From Lates calcarifer (taxonomy: Eukaryota > Chordata > Actinopteri > Centropomidae), in the NCBI RefSeq assembly GCF_001640805.2, contig NC_066837.1, positions 16,972,501-17,036,500 on the forward strand: a stretch of 64,000 nt of DNA. The letters are read 5' to 3'. Shown here piece after piece: positions 23,058-33,953 of this stretch (its first letter is position 1; the number at the start of each line of letters is the position of its first letter). The translations under genes and the position numbers were made by a program. The notes below the pieces were generated by a model that saw only the letters and a program-made list of their open reading frames with translations, searched no databases and was not told the DNA's origin.

Positions 23058-24416
23058 TTACGGACATTTAAAACACTGACATGACATTATACATTGCATT
23101 GTAGGGCATTGCTTGATGTCATCGTAGCTAAAAACCACAGAGGCTATCTGCTCTGTTTCTTTCTTCACCCCACGCTCCATCAGACATGCAAACCAACCAT
23201 TACCAATGTAAGCCAGGTCTGAGTAACCACTGGGTCCACTGTTAATGATCCAGGGTTTGCTCCACTTACTTGGATCCTTTGGGGATTTGTTCACATACAC
23301 TCCTAAATTAAATCTTTTGCACGGATCACATGGGTGAGTGTAGATCAGCCACTTTGGGTCACCCTCTGCATCTGCACCTTCACCTTGAGCTGGAAATGAG
23401 ACCACACTTCCCTGACAACCTGAACAAGTTTCAACAAGCTTTGTAGCATTGCACAATGTGTGAAAATCAGCTCCACCATTTTCACTGATAGCTTCCACTC
23501 GACAGCATCCCTGACTACGAGCATTGCAGTAGATGGAGCTTTTGTCTCCATCAAAAATCTCTGCCATTTGACATTCCCCTGATTGTGTTTGAAACATTTT
23601 GCCTAACTTCCATGTGCTGCCCCTATCATCACTGTACAGGGCAAGAGCATTCGGAGCAGAGCATGTACACGTACACGTACACGTACACGTACACGAACAT
23701 GAACACATACACATACACATTATGTTACAACAGCAGGAAGAGTGGGAAGCACAAACACAAGCATAAGCATGAACAGGAACAATCAATCTACCTGTCTTCA
23801 TTTGAAGACCATGGCCTGGCCCAACAGCAAATGTGGCCCAGTTCTTAATTTCATCCAGTTTGTCTGTCAAATCTCTCATATCACTCCAGGTTTGTCCAAG
23901 ATCCTCGCTTGTGATGTAGCAGAGACGGGCCTTGTTGGTGCAGTTTTTTATCTGCCATTGCTCTGTCACACCATCCTCAACGCAGATGAAAAACAGGAAA
24001 AGTGTGTTGGTGTTCTTCTCAAACACTGGGCAGGGGTTCATAGGACGGCAGTTTAGAAGTTTTGCCTTTTCCACTATTTTGAACTCCGACCACTTGAAAA
24101 GATATTATTCAGAGGTGTGTAAATAAAACAAAGCAATTTTGATGGACTTGAAAGTAATACTGTATATTCACATGTAATTCAGCCAACAATGACAGAGTTG
24201 ATTGGATTTGTTTACCTCAATTGTCTTTGCACCAGAGGATTCATCCTTCAGCGTTCCTCTTCTCATAACCAGGTTCTTTGTACTGGCATCATCTGCAGTC
24301 TCCCTCTGCTCTGCAAAAGCTAGAAGAGTTTCACTGTTTCTGTCGTAGAAAAGAGCAGGAATCCTGTACACAACAGATTTAAAGACATCCACAGTCTTCG
24401 TCTGTATGTTGTCCAT
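23058..24416 (-). CDS. neu3: neu3-like sialidase, copy F (two exons, 411 aa)
   Basis: Predicted NEU3-type sialidase, the closest paralogue of copy C. Coding exons are 24216-24416 and 23058-24092, joined in phase 0 with the same splice sites. Both Asp boxes (SEDLGQTW, SDDRGSTW), the YRIP and AEQR arginines, the ECQMAE glutamate, the NARS and KRFNLG arginines and the GYSDL tyrosine are present. The striking feature is the loop at about residues 179-211. It holds 15 cysteines and ends in five Cys-Thr dipeptides encoded by a perfect run of five GTACAC hexamers (plus strand, 23665-23694). This makes it 12 residues longer than copy C. It ends in the same cysteine-rich tail. The frame is open, so it is probably expressed, though the loop may affect folding. 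Confidence 0.86.
23659..23775 (-). repeat. Coding hexanucleotide repeat in copy F
   Basis: Five perfect GTACAC units (23665-23694) are followed by imperfect relatives (gaacat, gaacac, atacac, and further on 'gcacaaacacaagcataagc'). Read on the minus strand in frame they give Cys-Thr, then Cys-Ser and Cys-Met repeats. The corresponding stretch in copy C (about 11700-11790) is shorter. Confidence 0.85.
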
Positions 24417-24569
24417 GGCTGGTATCTGTGTGTAAAATGATCACTCAGTAAGTAAAAAAGAAAGACTTGCAGTGTGTATTTCTATGGTCATCGAAGCCGG
24501 AGGGTTTATAGGCTTTCCTGAGACTGGGTGGACATGTGTGTGAGCAAGGGAGGGGTGTTATTTTTATTG
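24417..24569 (-). promoter_or_regulatory. 5' UTR and promoter of neu3-like copy F
   Basis: On the minus strand TATAAA is at 24505-24510 and CCCCTCCC at 24548-24555, matching copy C almost base for base. Confidence 0.6.
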
Positions 24570-24912
24570 GAACAAAACTCGGATGAAAAACAGGAAAAGT
24601 GTTTCTTCCACATACACAGGGCAGGGGTTCATAGGACAGTAATCATTAAGTTTTGCCTTTTCTGCCACTGTTTTGAGTTCTGACCACTGGAAAAGATATT
24701 ATTCAGAGGTGTGAAAATAAAAGAATAGAATAGTACTTTATTGATCCTTGACAAGAAATTACTTAATTTCCTAAAACAAAGCAATTTTGATGGAGTTGAA
24801 AGTAATACTGTAATTCATATGTAATTCAGCCAACAATGACAGAGCTGATTGGATTTGTTTACCATAATTGTCTTCACACCAGAGAATTCATCTTTCAGCG
24901 TTCCTCTTAAAA
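24570..24912 (-). pseudogene. neu3-like exon fragment F'
   Basis: Unit 2 counterpart of fragment C' (12583-12925). It holds partial exon 1, the intron with the LINE-tail insertion, and partial exon 2. It is near-identical, with only scattered substitutions. Confidence 0.75.
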
Positions 24913-25010
24913 TGTTATATTATTGTTTTTTATTATTTACTTGTATTTGAAGAACATATGCCATTATATACAGTAAATTCATCACATACACTCCAGTCCT
25001 TTTGGACTTT

Positions 25011-25407
25011 TCAGCCTCCCTGACTACAGGCATTGCAGTAGATGGAGCTTTTGTCTCCATCAAAAATCTCTGCCATTTGACATTCCCCTGATTGTGTTTG
25101 AAGCATTTGGCCTAACTTCCATGTGCTGCCCCTATCTTCACTGTACAGGGCGAATGCATATGAAGTAGCCTCATTAGACTTGCTTGAGCTGCTGCAAACA
25201 TAAGCATAGACAGGAACAATCAATCTACCCTTCTTCATTTGAAGACCATGGCCTGGCCCAACAGCAAATGTGGCCCAGTTCTTAATTTCGCCCAGTGTGT
25301 ATGTCAAATCTGTCACTTCACTCCAGTTTTGTCCAAGATCCTTGCTTGTAATGTAGCAGAGACGGGCCTTGTTGGTGCGGTTTTTTATCTGCCATTGCTC
25401 TTCCACA
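25011..25407 (-). pseudogene. neu3-like copy G, truncated at both ends
   Basis: Counterpart of copy D, sharing its NACSQGG ending. It also lacks exon 1, the intron and the first part of exon 2. Homology stops at 25407, within the 'EEQWQIKN' region, and the sequence jumps into the middle of the dispersed repeat. Compared with unit 2 about 1 kb is deleted (equivalent to about 13421-14406). A short open frame across the junction is accidental. Confidence 0.85.
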
Positions 25408-25620
25408 CTGAGACAAACAACCATTGACACTCACATTCACACTCTACGAACAATTTAGCATCACCAATTAACCTAACTTGCATGTCTTTGGACTGTTGGA
25501 AAAAAGCTGGAGTACCCGGAGAGAACTCATGCAGGCACAGGGAGAAGATGGAAACTCCACAAAGAAAGGCCCTGGGTGAACCTTTTTGCTGCTAACCACT
25601 GCACCACCATGTCACCTTGT
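25408..25620 (-). repeat. Dispersed teleost repeat, copy 3, truncated
   Basis: Only the head part of the element at 14283-14612 remains. The tail side was lost in the deletion that also removed the 5' half of copy G. Confidence 0.8.
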
Positions 25621-28600
25621 AGAACACATGTTATGATCATTTTCAGTAAATGTGAAATTAAAAGCAGGCACAATCAGGATTCATACAATCAGGACATACA
25701 AAGATAGCAAAATAGAAAAAGGCATCAGTATTGGTAAAATACAAAACAAGATATAAAGAAGACAATATATACATATTAAAAACAAGAGAACAATATACAC
25801 AGGGACTATATACATTACAGTATGATTCAATTGACTACAGATATTTCACACTTTGAAATAATATTGCACGGAATGAAGGAGTGAGAAGCAGCTGGTTCAT
25901 GCGTCATCTGATGTTTGGTCATACACCAATGCTCTGGATAAACTAGAACTTTGACCTGCTGTTAATCAAAGTTATTACAGATTGTTGTGTTTATCAAACT
26001 TCATGGAAATCTGTCTTCTAGTTGAGATATTTTGCACAACAACACAAATGTGAACCTCATGGTGGTGCTAGACAAAAAGTCAGCAGGTCACCAAGTCATT
26101 AGGAACTATGACTGGTGATCCACCTAGTAGCTTATGAGAGATTTCAGTCTGGACCAATGCAGCTGACTGACCGACAGATTGACATTGATATCCTCAGAGG
26201 TATTGCTAAAAAAACAAGCTATATATTTAAACAGGTACACAATACAGAAACAATAGTCTGGGCATGTATATAGATCAACTGTGCTGATATCCAGATCTCA
26301 GTTTATATTTGAAAGCCTGTAGATTCACTTCCAGTTAACTGGACCCGAGACCATAATACTGGATGGTACTCTTGAATGCAACATCTTTAACTGCAAGTAG
26401 TATTTACCTGAAATGTAGATCCCATCTCGCCAAAGTCTTTGCTATTGACCTTGTACAAGCATTGGGGTGGTGTGGGTGGCATGTGAATCACCAATTTAAA
26501 GAAGATGATACAGTTCCTGTAATTCACTCCACGGTGCTATCTGTAGGAGCTATTTGTCTTTATTTTATCAGTTGATATTGTCCTCTGTCCTTCTGTCCAG
26601 GAAACAGAAATGTCCCTCTTCTTTTGAAGCAGTGTAACTTTCTTTTTACTGATTACTAAATAGACTATGGTACACCAACTGTGTGGGGATTTTTTTTCAC
26701 ATCATCATGTGGCAACATCTGGCATCAGCCTGACATCAGCCTGGAACCTGAACCCCCATCTTCTCTTCAGCCTCCCCAACAATGTGTGATAAGAAGCAGA
26801 TACAGAACTCCTCCTCTCAAGCCAAAGGTCAAAGGTCATATGGCCCATTCAGGAGAATCTATTCTAATGGACCCCAGTTCATCCGAAACTTATAAATAAA
26901 CGTTCTTCAAATCTTCATTCTATTGCAACAAACTAGGTCCTAGGTCCTGTCTCCTCCATTGTTTATCTTTCTCCACACCAGACCTCTGCTTGGAAATTAC
27001 GTCACATTCCAGGACAACCTTGCACACAATCCTCTAATGTTTTATTACTGATGATGAACACAATTTATTCTTTTGCAGCTAATCAGCTAATTGTCTTAAG
27101 ATCTGCAAATAATGTGTTTTGATCCATGTTTTTATTAATGCATTGTCTTTCTTTAAGTATTAGCACCACCAAGTTATATCTCATCTTGTACAATGTCTTA
27201 CTTAATCATGGTGGAAGGTGAATATGTGATATGTGCGCAAGTATTCCAGATGAATAATTTAGAGTTTATTAAGAGATCATATTTCATTCTAACTGAGACA
27301 AAGAAAGTGAGGACAATGAATCCTGATTGGCTGAGACCACCTCACTCCACCTGTAAACCTGATACTATCCTCAAGAGAATAGAAAACCACATGTTCCGCA
27401 AGCAACTTTTTCTTTTATCTAGACACATAAGTGATTCTTTATTTCTTTAAACAAAGCTATGTCAAGTTAAGTCAAAGGAACAAAAATATCTGAATACTTA
27501 GAACTAATTTTTGACAATCCTGTGTTTTTATTCTGAAGATTTTTGACAGTTTTAGAGTTATCTGGCCGACGCCAGCCTCCTCTAAAGTTATCCAGAAAAC
27601 AATAAGTAGGCTACATAAGAGATTATTTTTCCTCAACCCGCAAGAGAGGCCTGCAGCTCACACGACCGCCTGCAATGAAACCTGCAACTCAACTAAAGCT
27701 GAACTGCTGAGACACCGGCAGAATCCATCACCATGTTAACCAGAGACGCGGCCGCCAGGAGAATCCACCTGGATCCTGTGTTTCCATGGTTACCACCACA
27801 ACCCAGCTGCCTGGATTCCAGCCAAGTCTGCAGCTGCCGCAACAAACAGCAGGCTGGTCTTAACATTCTGTTCGTGACAAGGGTTCATGATGACATAAGT
27901 AAACTTTAATTTCACCATCGATAGACATCTCCAAATTCAGTACAAATAGATTACAGTTACAGACTAAACGATTTGCCTCCACCAGATCACCCTACTCATT
28001 TTACCTGCTGTTAGTTCACCATGCTAGTTTGATCATCTTTACACTTCTGTTTTATTTTTATTTCACATGTTTTCACTCTATATCTATATTCACTTTAGTA
28101 ATCAATAAATTGTAAATACACTTGTAGACCCAGCAGTTTTGTGTGTTTCTTTGCAATGGTGAGCCAGATCCCTGGTCTTAGATATCAGACTGATGAAAAC
28201 TTACGGTGTGGATATTAATGCAGAATATTGATATCAAAATTAATATCCCCGATGGTGGTGCCCCACTCAACGAGTGTAAACTGGATTTTCCAATGATTAT
28301 TTTGTACATTTATGCAACAATCAATACAAGGAAAACTCATTTGTAAAGGAAAAGTTAGACATTCTAGAGAAGTTTGCTTATTTGCTGCTGTTGTCATGAG
28401 CCAGATAAGACAATCAGTATCACTCTTATTTCTCATGAAGTATGAGCTTGAGCTGGAGCCAGGACACAGTTAGTAGTCTGTAGACTCCAAAAGGTACTGA
28501 CAGTACAATATGTCATTGTTATGTATTATCTTCATTAGTCACTGTCATAGGTAAGAGTTAAGGAAGTTTTTAAGTGTGTAAATGAGCTCTAGCTCTGTAT

Positions 28601-29254
28601 ATTTCCATTCTACCACTGACATATCTAGTAGCTGCTCTACTGTGCGCTTGAAAGTCTATTTTACTGATGCATTGTAGTTATGAGGAGTTTACACAGCAGC
28701 TTGTGATTTGACTATGCATCTTATTGTATCTTGTTTATGTTTTCTAGTTTCACTCCTATTCAGACTGTATATGAAGCTGCTGCCCAATAAAGCACCTGGA
28801 GCTTGAACGCAATATCCTGACTCCCGTATTCATTTGAATGGAGTTTGGCTTATTGCTGAATTGTGTACCGCTACACACACACACACACAAGGAGAGCATT
28901 ACACTTAGCATAAAGATTTTAGACAGGGGGAACAGCTAGCCTGGCTCTGTCCAGACAGGGAGTTATGTGCTGTAACTATTTTATAGTAAACTGCTGCTGG
29001 GCATTGGACTTACTGAGGTCTTGTTGTGACTGTGAAGCAGAGACTCTCCAGTACCAGCAAAATAGTTATATTTACGTTGCAGATTTGACTGATATATAAG
29101 TTAGGGTAGTTAATCAGAAAGTTGGACCAGTTACTCTTTAATGTAATAACTCATTATAAATGCTCAAAACTACAGACATGATAGAGCTTATTACAAACCT
29201 TTGAACCTTTATTAATTATGAATCAATGGTCTATTAGGAATAGCTGATGCTAGT
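25621..29254. other. Spacer 3, first part; no supported gene
   Basis: Nearly identical to 14613-18244. Small differences include an extra 'atacaatcaggac' near 25683. No conserved protein frame. Confidence 0.6.
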
Positions 29255-29755
29255 AATTGTCTGATACCACTGATCAGGTGATTTTGTTGGATTGCCTTAA
29301 AAATTGGGTTGATTTTTTCAGTAATTGTTGGCGATGGCTCTTCTTCAGAGCCCCCTCCCCCAACCTGTGGTGTTTCCCAAGGCTCCATTCTTGGCCCCTT
29401 GTTGTTCTCCATTTACATGCTTCCACTATGATACATGACCTGCAAACACAATATTCACTATCATTGTTGTACAGCTGACATTCAAATCTATGTCCCATTA
29501 AAAAAAACAGGGAAAAGGACAACCTACACTGCCTGATTTCTTGTCTTTCAGAAATCAAGCACTGAATGTCCTAAAACTTCCTCCAGCTAGATGAAAATAA
29601 AAAATGAATCAGTGTATTTAACCCATGAAATTCATATCCTCTCTACAGAACAGTCTTTGCTCCTTGTCTACTAATATCAAACTTGCAGCCAGAAAGCTGG
29701 GCATGTATTTGGACAATGATCTCTCCTTTGACAATTAAATCATAAGTATTGTCCG
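29255..29755 (+). mobile_element. L2-like LINE relic, uninterrupted copy (unit 3)
   Basis: Counterpart of 18245-18745 with the same uninterrupted reverse transcriptase remnant. It is followed (29756-30680) by the same neu3 5'-flank relic and internal spacer duplicate as in unit 2. Confidence 0.8.
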
Positions 29756-30680
29756 ACATCCCTTAAAATGACATTGTCCACGGTGTGTGTCTTTGTATAA
29801 AATGATCACTCAATAGATAAAGAAAAACCTGCAGTGTGTATCTCTACAACCATCAAAGTTTGACTGTGGATGGTTTTATAGGACAGTGTGGCTATTTGTG
29901 AGTGAGGGAGGGGTCTTTGTTTTTATTTCAGCCTAAACCTCTTTGTTCAGTTCTGAAGAACTTACTTATTTTTTACTTACTCATCTGTTGGAGCTATTTG
30001 CCTTTATCTTATCAGCTTTCCTGCAAGAAAGGCCAGCTTGATAAGAGCTATAGCTATTTTTCCAAATCTGCCTGTTTTACTAATAGAAACAGGAAACAGA
30101 AGTTTCCCACTTCTTTTGAAACAGTGTACAGTGTACAGTGTACTTTTTACTGATAGACTAAGGTACACCAACTGTATGGGGATTTTTTTTTTTTTTTTCA
30201 CATCATCAATACAAGGAACACTCGTTTGTTATTAAAGGAATAGTTAGATATCCTAGGGAAGTTTGCTTATTCGCTGTTGTTGTCATGAGCCAGATAAGAC
30301 CAGTTTCACTCTTATTTCTCATGAAGTATGAGCTAGAGCTGGAGCCAGGACACAGTTAGCTTAAAACATAGCATAAAGATTTTAGACAGGGGAACAGCTA
30401 GCCTGGCTCTGTCCAGACAGGGAGTTATGTGCTGTAACTATTTTATAGTAAACTGCTGCTGGGAAATGGACTTCCTGAGGTCTTGTTGTGACTGTGAAGC
30501 AGAGACTCTCCAGTACCAGCAAAATAGTTATATTTACGTTGCAGATTTGACTGGTATATAAGTTAGGGTAGTTAATCAGAAAGTTAACCAGTTACTCTTT
30601 ACTGTAATAACTCATTATAAATGCTCATAACTACAGACACGATAGAGCTTATTACAAACCTTTGAACCTTTATTAATTAT
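29756..30680. repeat. Relic neu3 5' flank plus internal spacer duplicate (unit 3)
   Basis: Counterpart of 18746-19670, nearly identical. A T-run near 30183-30198 differs slightly in length. Confidence 0.65.
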
Positions 30681-32189
30681 GAATATTCACTATCATTGTT
30701 GTACAGCTGACATTCAAATCTATGTCCCTTTAAAAAACAGTGAAGAGGACAACTTACACCATCTAATTTCTTGTCTTTCAGAAATCAAGCACTGGATGTC
30801 CTAAAACTTCCTCCAGCTAGATGAAAATAAAAAATAAATCAGTGTATATAATCCAACAAAGTTCATATCCTCTCTACAGAACACACTGTAATAAATTGCT
30901 GTAAATTTACGTGAAGATACTAACAGTATAATCCCGTTATCTGTAAATGCAGTACATTACTGTTTTTATTATCTGTAAAGTTGATGTCACACTACTACAG
31001 TATTATTTTATGGTATTTTACAGTATAATCACTTGGATGAACAAAAACAGTACAGTACTGTATTTAACTGCATTTTGGGAAGACAAAGAAAATGTGAGCC
31101 CACATTTTGAATGGATGAATTTTTCACCATCTTCGTCCTGCAGATTACAAAGTAAGAACCTTTTGATTTTGCTCATTAGTATCAATAGGCAAAATACATC
31201 ACGACTCCAGTCAGCTCCTCCTGTGTCCTGATAAGGTCGCAACAGCAAGATAATCGTTTGACTCATCAGCCTTTATGTTTAGGATTGTTTAGCTAACGCT
31301 GTGCGCTGAGCTGACACACAAAAAATACTGCAGGAGAACACACACTATGGGAGTATTTTGTCAGCTAACGTTAGCCACTTCTAACTACAGGTCTGTGAAG
31401 TGGCTTAACGGGACAAACCCTTCTCCTGTGTTTGAAACTGTTGGTGATAGTTGACTATAACAGGGTTGAACGTGTGTCACTGCAGAGAGGAGCTGGACCT
31501 CTGATCCTGATCCTTCACAGAGTGAGTCATTTTCTTGTGTTCACATTACTTTGTTACGGTAACATTTGAAATGGGTTTTTCTTTGTCAAGTTTCAGGTGA
31601 AACACTAAGAAGCTGTATTCACCACTGAATGATGAGCACTGAGGGGTGCGTCATTCACGGCGATGTCCAGTCAGCTTTTCTGTCCGGGCTTGCTGCTGTC
31701 TCTTCTGCTCACTTCACCTTCACCTTCACTACCAAGATGATGCTGCATGTTCACTGGAATTCATTCAAAGGTTAGATGTTTGCATCCTTCAGCTGGTACT
31801 GTGCTCACAACTAAAATGTTACATTTACTATGGCTAAGGTAGAGGAAATATGTGCTTCACAAAATATTTATATTGTTATTATCTCAATTAGGAAACTTTT
31901 CTTTCACACCAACTCTTGTTTTGCAGGTGGTTCAATGGGATAATCCAGAGTGAGGCTCCAAGATTGGACATGGCCAAAGAAAAGATGATATGAGATCAGT
32001 TAACCCTCATGTCTCCAGTCTACTGGAAATCACTCTGTTTTTCTATCTGTTTATTTATCCTAAATGTTCTTCAGTGTTTTTTTTTTTTTTTGTTTGTTTT
32101 TTTAATTTCACATGCTTAATAAATAATCATGGTTTAAAAAAGACACATTGAAGCTGTGCTATTGTGCTAAAGTGCTGGCGTCTCTGCTG
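30681..32189 (+). mobile_element. LINE relic with 3'-truncated CACTA-ended element (unit 3)
   Basis: LINE sequence to 30883, then the CACTA-ended element from 30884. The element stops at about 32189 inside 'gtctctgctg'. Its right end, the rest of the LINE relic, relic B and about 400 bp of 3' flank are missing compared with unit 2 (about 21184-22560). Confidence 0.8.
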
Positions 32190-32689
32190 TTGAAAAACAA
32201 AAGCAATATTTTCTGACTGATAGTCAACATGGTTTCTTTTAACATGGCTTCTTGAACATTTCCTGACTGAAACCAAACGTTTATTCTTATATAGTCATGT
32301 GATATTGGTGAATGACAACATGTTTGCCACAATGGCTATGGTGTTAAATATCAACAAAAAAACAGGAAGTACTTTTCCTGCTGTTTCCATCACCTAATTA
32401 GTTGTGAAAGCTCTTAAAACTCAATTTATTTGTCAAAATGTATTTTACTCTTTACATTTTATAAACAACACAACCTCTGGGTAAATATAGCATCTTTGTA
32501 AATACACATTTGAGAAGTACAGTAAAATGTCAGCGCAGTATTATACATAAGTGTCATGGTTGTTAGAGCTGAAATGAAAATCAAAACAAAATGAAAATGT
32601 AAGCAACTTAAAGTTAACTGTATTTGTAAATGGCTGTTAATCATTTTAAAGTATAGAGCATCCAAGCATAACTTTGATTGTCATGTCAT
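32190..32689. other. 3' flank of copy H
   Basis: Matches the 3' flanks of copies C and F (10620-11106 and 22560-23057), including a minus-strand AATAAA-like signal near 32425. No separate gene is supported. Confidence 0.6.
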
Positions 32690-33232
32690 TTATGGACATT
32701 TAAAACACCGACATGACATTATGCATTGCATTGTAGGGCATTGCTTGATGTCCTTGTACCTAAAAACCACAGAGGCTATCTGCTCTGTTTCTTTCTTCAC
32801 CCCACACTCCACCAGACATGCAAACCAACCATTACCAATGTAAGCCAGGTCTGAGTAACCACTGGGTCCAATGTTAATGATCCAGGGTTTGCTCCACTTA
32901 CTTGGATCCTTTGGGGATTTGCTCACATACACTCCTAAATCAGTCCTTTTGGACTTATTGCTTGGGTGAGTGTAGAGCAGCCACTTTGGGTCACCCTCTG
33001 CACCTTCATCTTGAGCTGGAAATGAGACCACACTTCCCTGACAACCTGAATCAGTTTCAACAAGCTTTGTAGCATTGCTCAATGTGGGAAAATCAGCTTC
33101 ATCATTTTCACTGACAGCTTCCACTCACCAGCCTCCCTGACTACGGGCATTGCAGTAGATGGAGCTTTTGTCTCCATCAAAAATCTCTGCCATTTGACAT
33201 TCCCCTGATTGTGTTTGAAGCATATTGCCTAA
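32690..33232 (-). pseudogene. neu3-like copy H, 3' half of exon 2 fused to a neu3 5' flank
   Basis: It retains the C-terminal part from ECQMAE to the cysteine-rich tail, including the RTDLG arginine and GYSDL tyrosine. A premature stop follows QGGW: CGA (Arg in copy A) has become TGA near 33125. Upstream of about 33232 the exon joins directly to sequence matching the 5' UTR and promoter of copy A. Exon 1, the intron and the first half of exon 2 are therefore deleted. It belongs to the A type (SKRTDLG), but its tail is of the C/F kind. Confidence 0.88.
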
Positions 33233-33597
33233 TAACCTATGGTGTGTATTTATATGGTCATCTAAGTTTGAGGATTTTAAGGGTTTCATTAGACCGGGTG
33301 GTGCAGTTTTTACATATGGGAGGGGTATTCATTTTTGTTGAAGCAGAACTCTTCGTTCAGTTGAAAAGAGAAGTGAAAAGAGAAGTGAAAAGAAAATCTA
33401 AGAAAATGTCCACCCACTAGTGAACAGAGCCTAAGCCAGTATGACTATTAATTTATCAGGAGGATTGTCAGGAAAGCAAGTGTGGGTCTGAATCTTATCA
33501 ATTCCATGTAATTGGGCTGAGGTTGGGGGGTAATGAGGTGGAATAAAACAGACCTTAAATTATCTAATTATATTTTATGATTTGCTTGTATTTGAAG
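33233..33597 (-). promoter_or_regulatory. Orphan neu3-like promoter region upstream of copy H
   Basis: Matches 2620-2985 upstream of copy A, including the altered TATA position (ATGAAA) and gggagggg. A 12-bp tandem repeat, aaaagagaagtg, occurs near 33362-33390. Probably not functional, because no start codon or exon 1 follows. Confidence 0.5.
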
Positions 33598-33953
33598 AAA
33601 ATCCATCTATCTATCTATCCATCCATCCATCCATCCATTATCTTTGTGGCTATTGTTACAGGTTGTGAGTTGGCCAGAGCCCACCCCTGCTGACACTTGG
33701 CAACACTCTGGACATATCACCTGTCTATCACAGGGCTGATATACTGAGACAAACAACCATTGACACTCACATTCACACCTACGGACAATTTAGCATCACC
33801 AATTAACCTAACTTGCATGTCTTTGGACTGTTGGAAAAAAGCTGGAGTACCCGGAGAGAACTCATGTAGGCACAGGGAGAAGATGGAAACTCCACAAAGA
33901 AAAGCTCTGGGTGAACCTTTTTGCTGCTAACCACTGCACCACCATGTCACCTG
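33598..33953 (-). repeat. Dispersed teleost repeat with (ATCT/ATCC)n tail, copy 4
   Basis: The most diverged copy. It has the longest tail: three ATCT and several ATCC units at about 33604-33640. Confidence 0.8.

Noticed and set aside
25409..25430. Alternative N-terminus of copy G (frame starting at 25430)
   Set aside because: The first residues come from the dispersed repeat joined by a deletion. No promoter or splice signal supports it.
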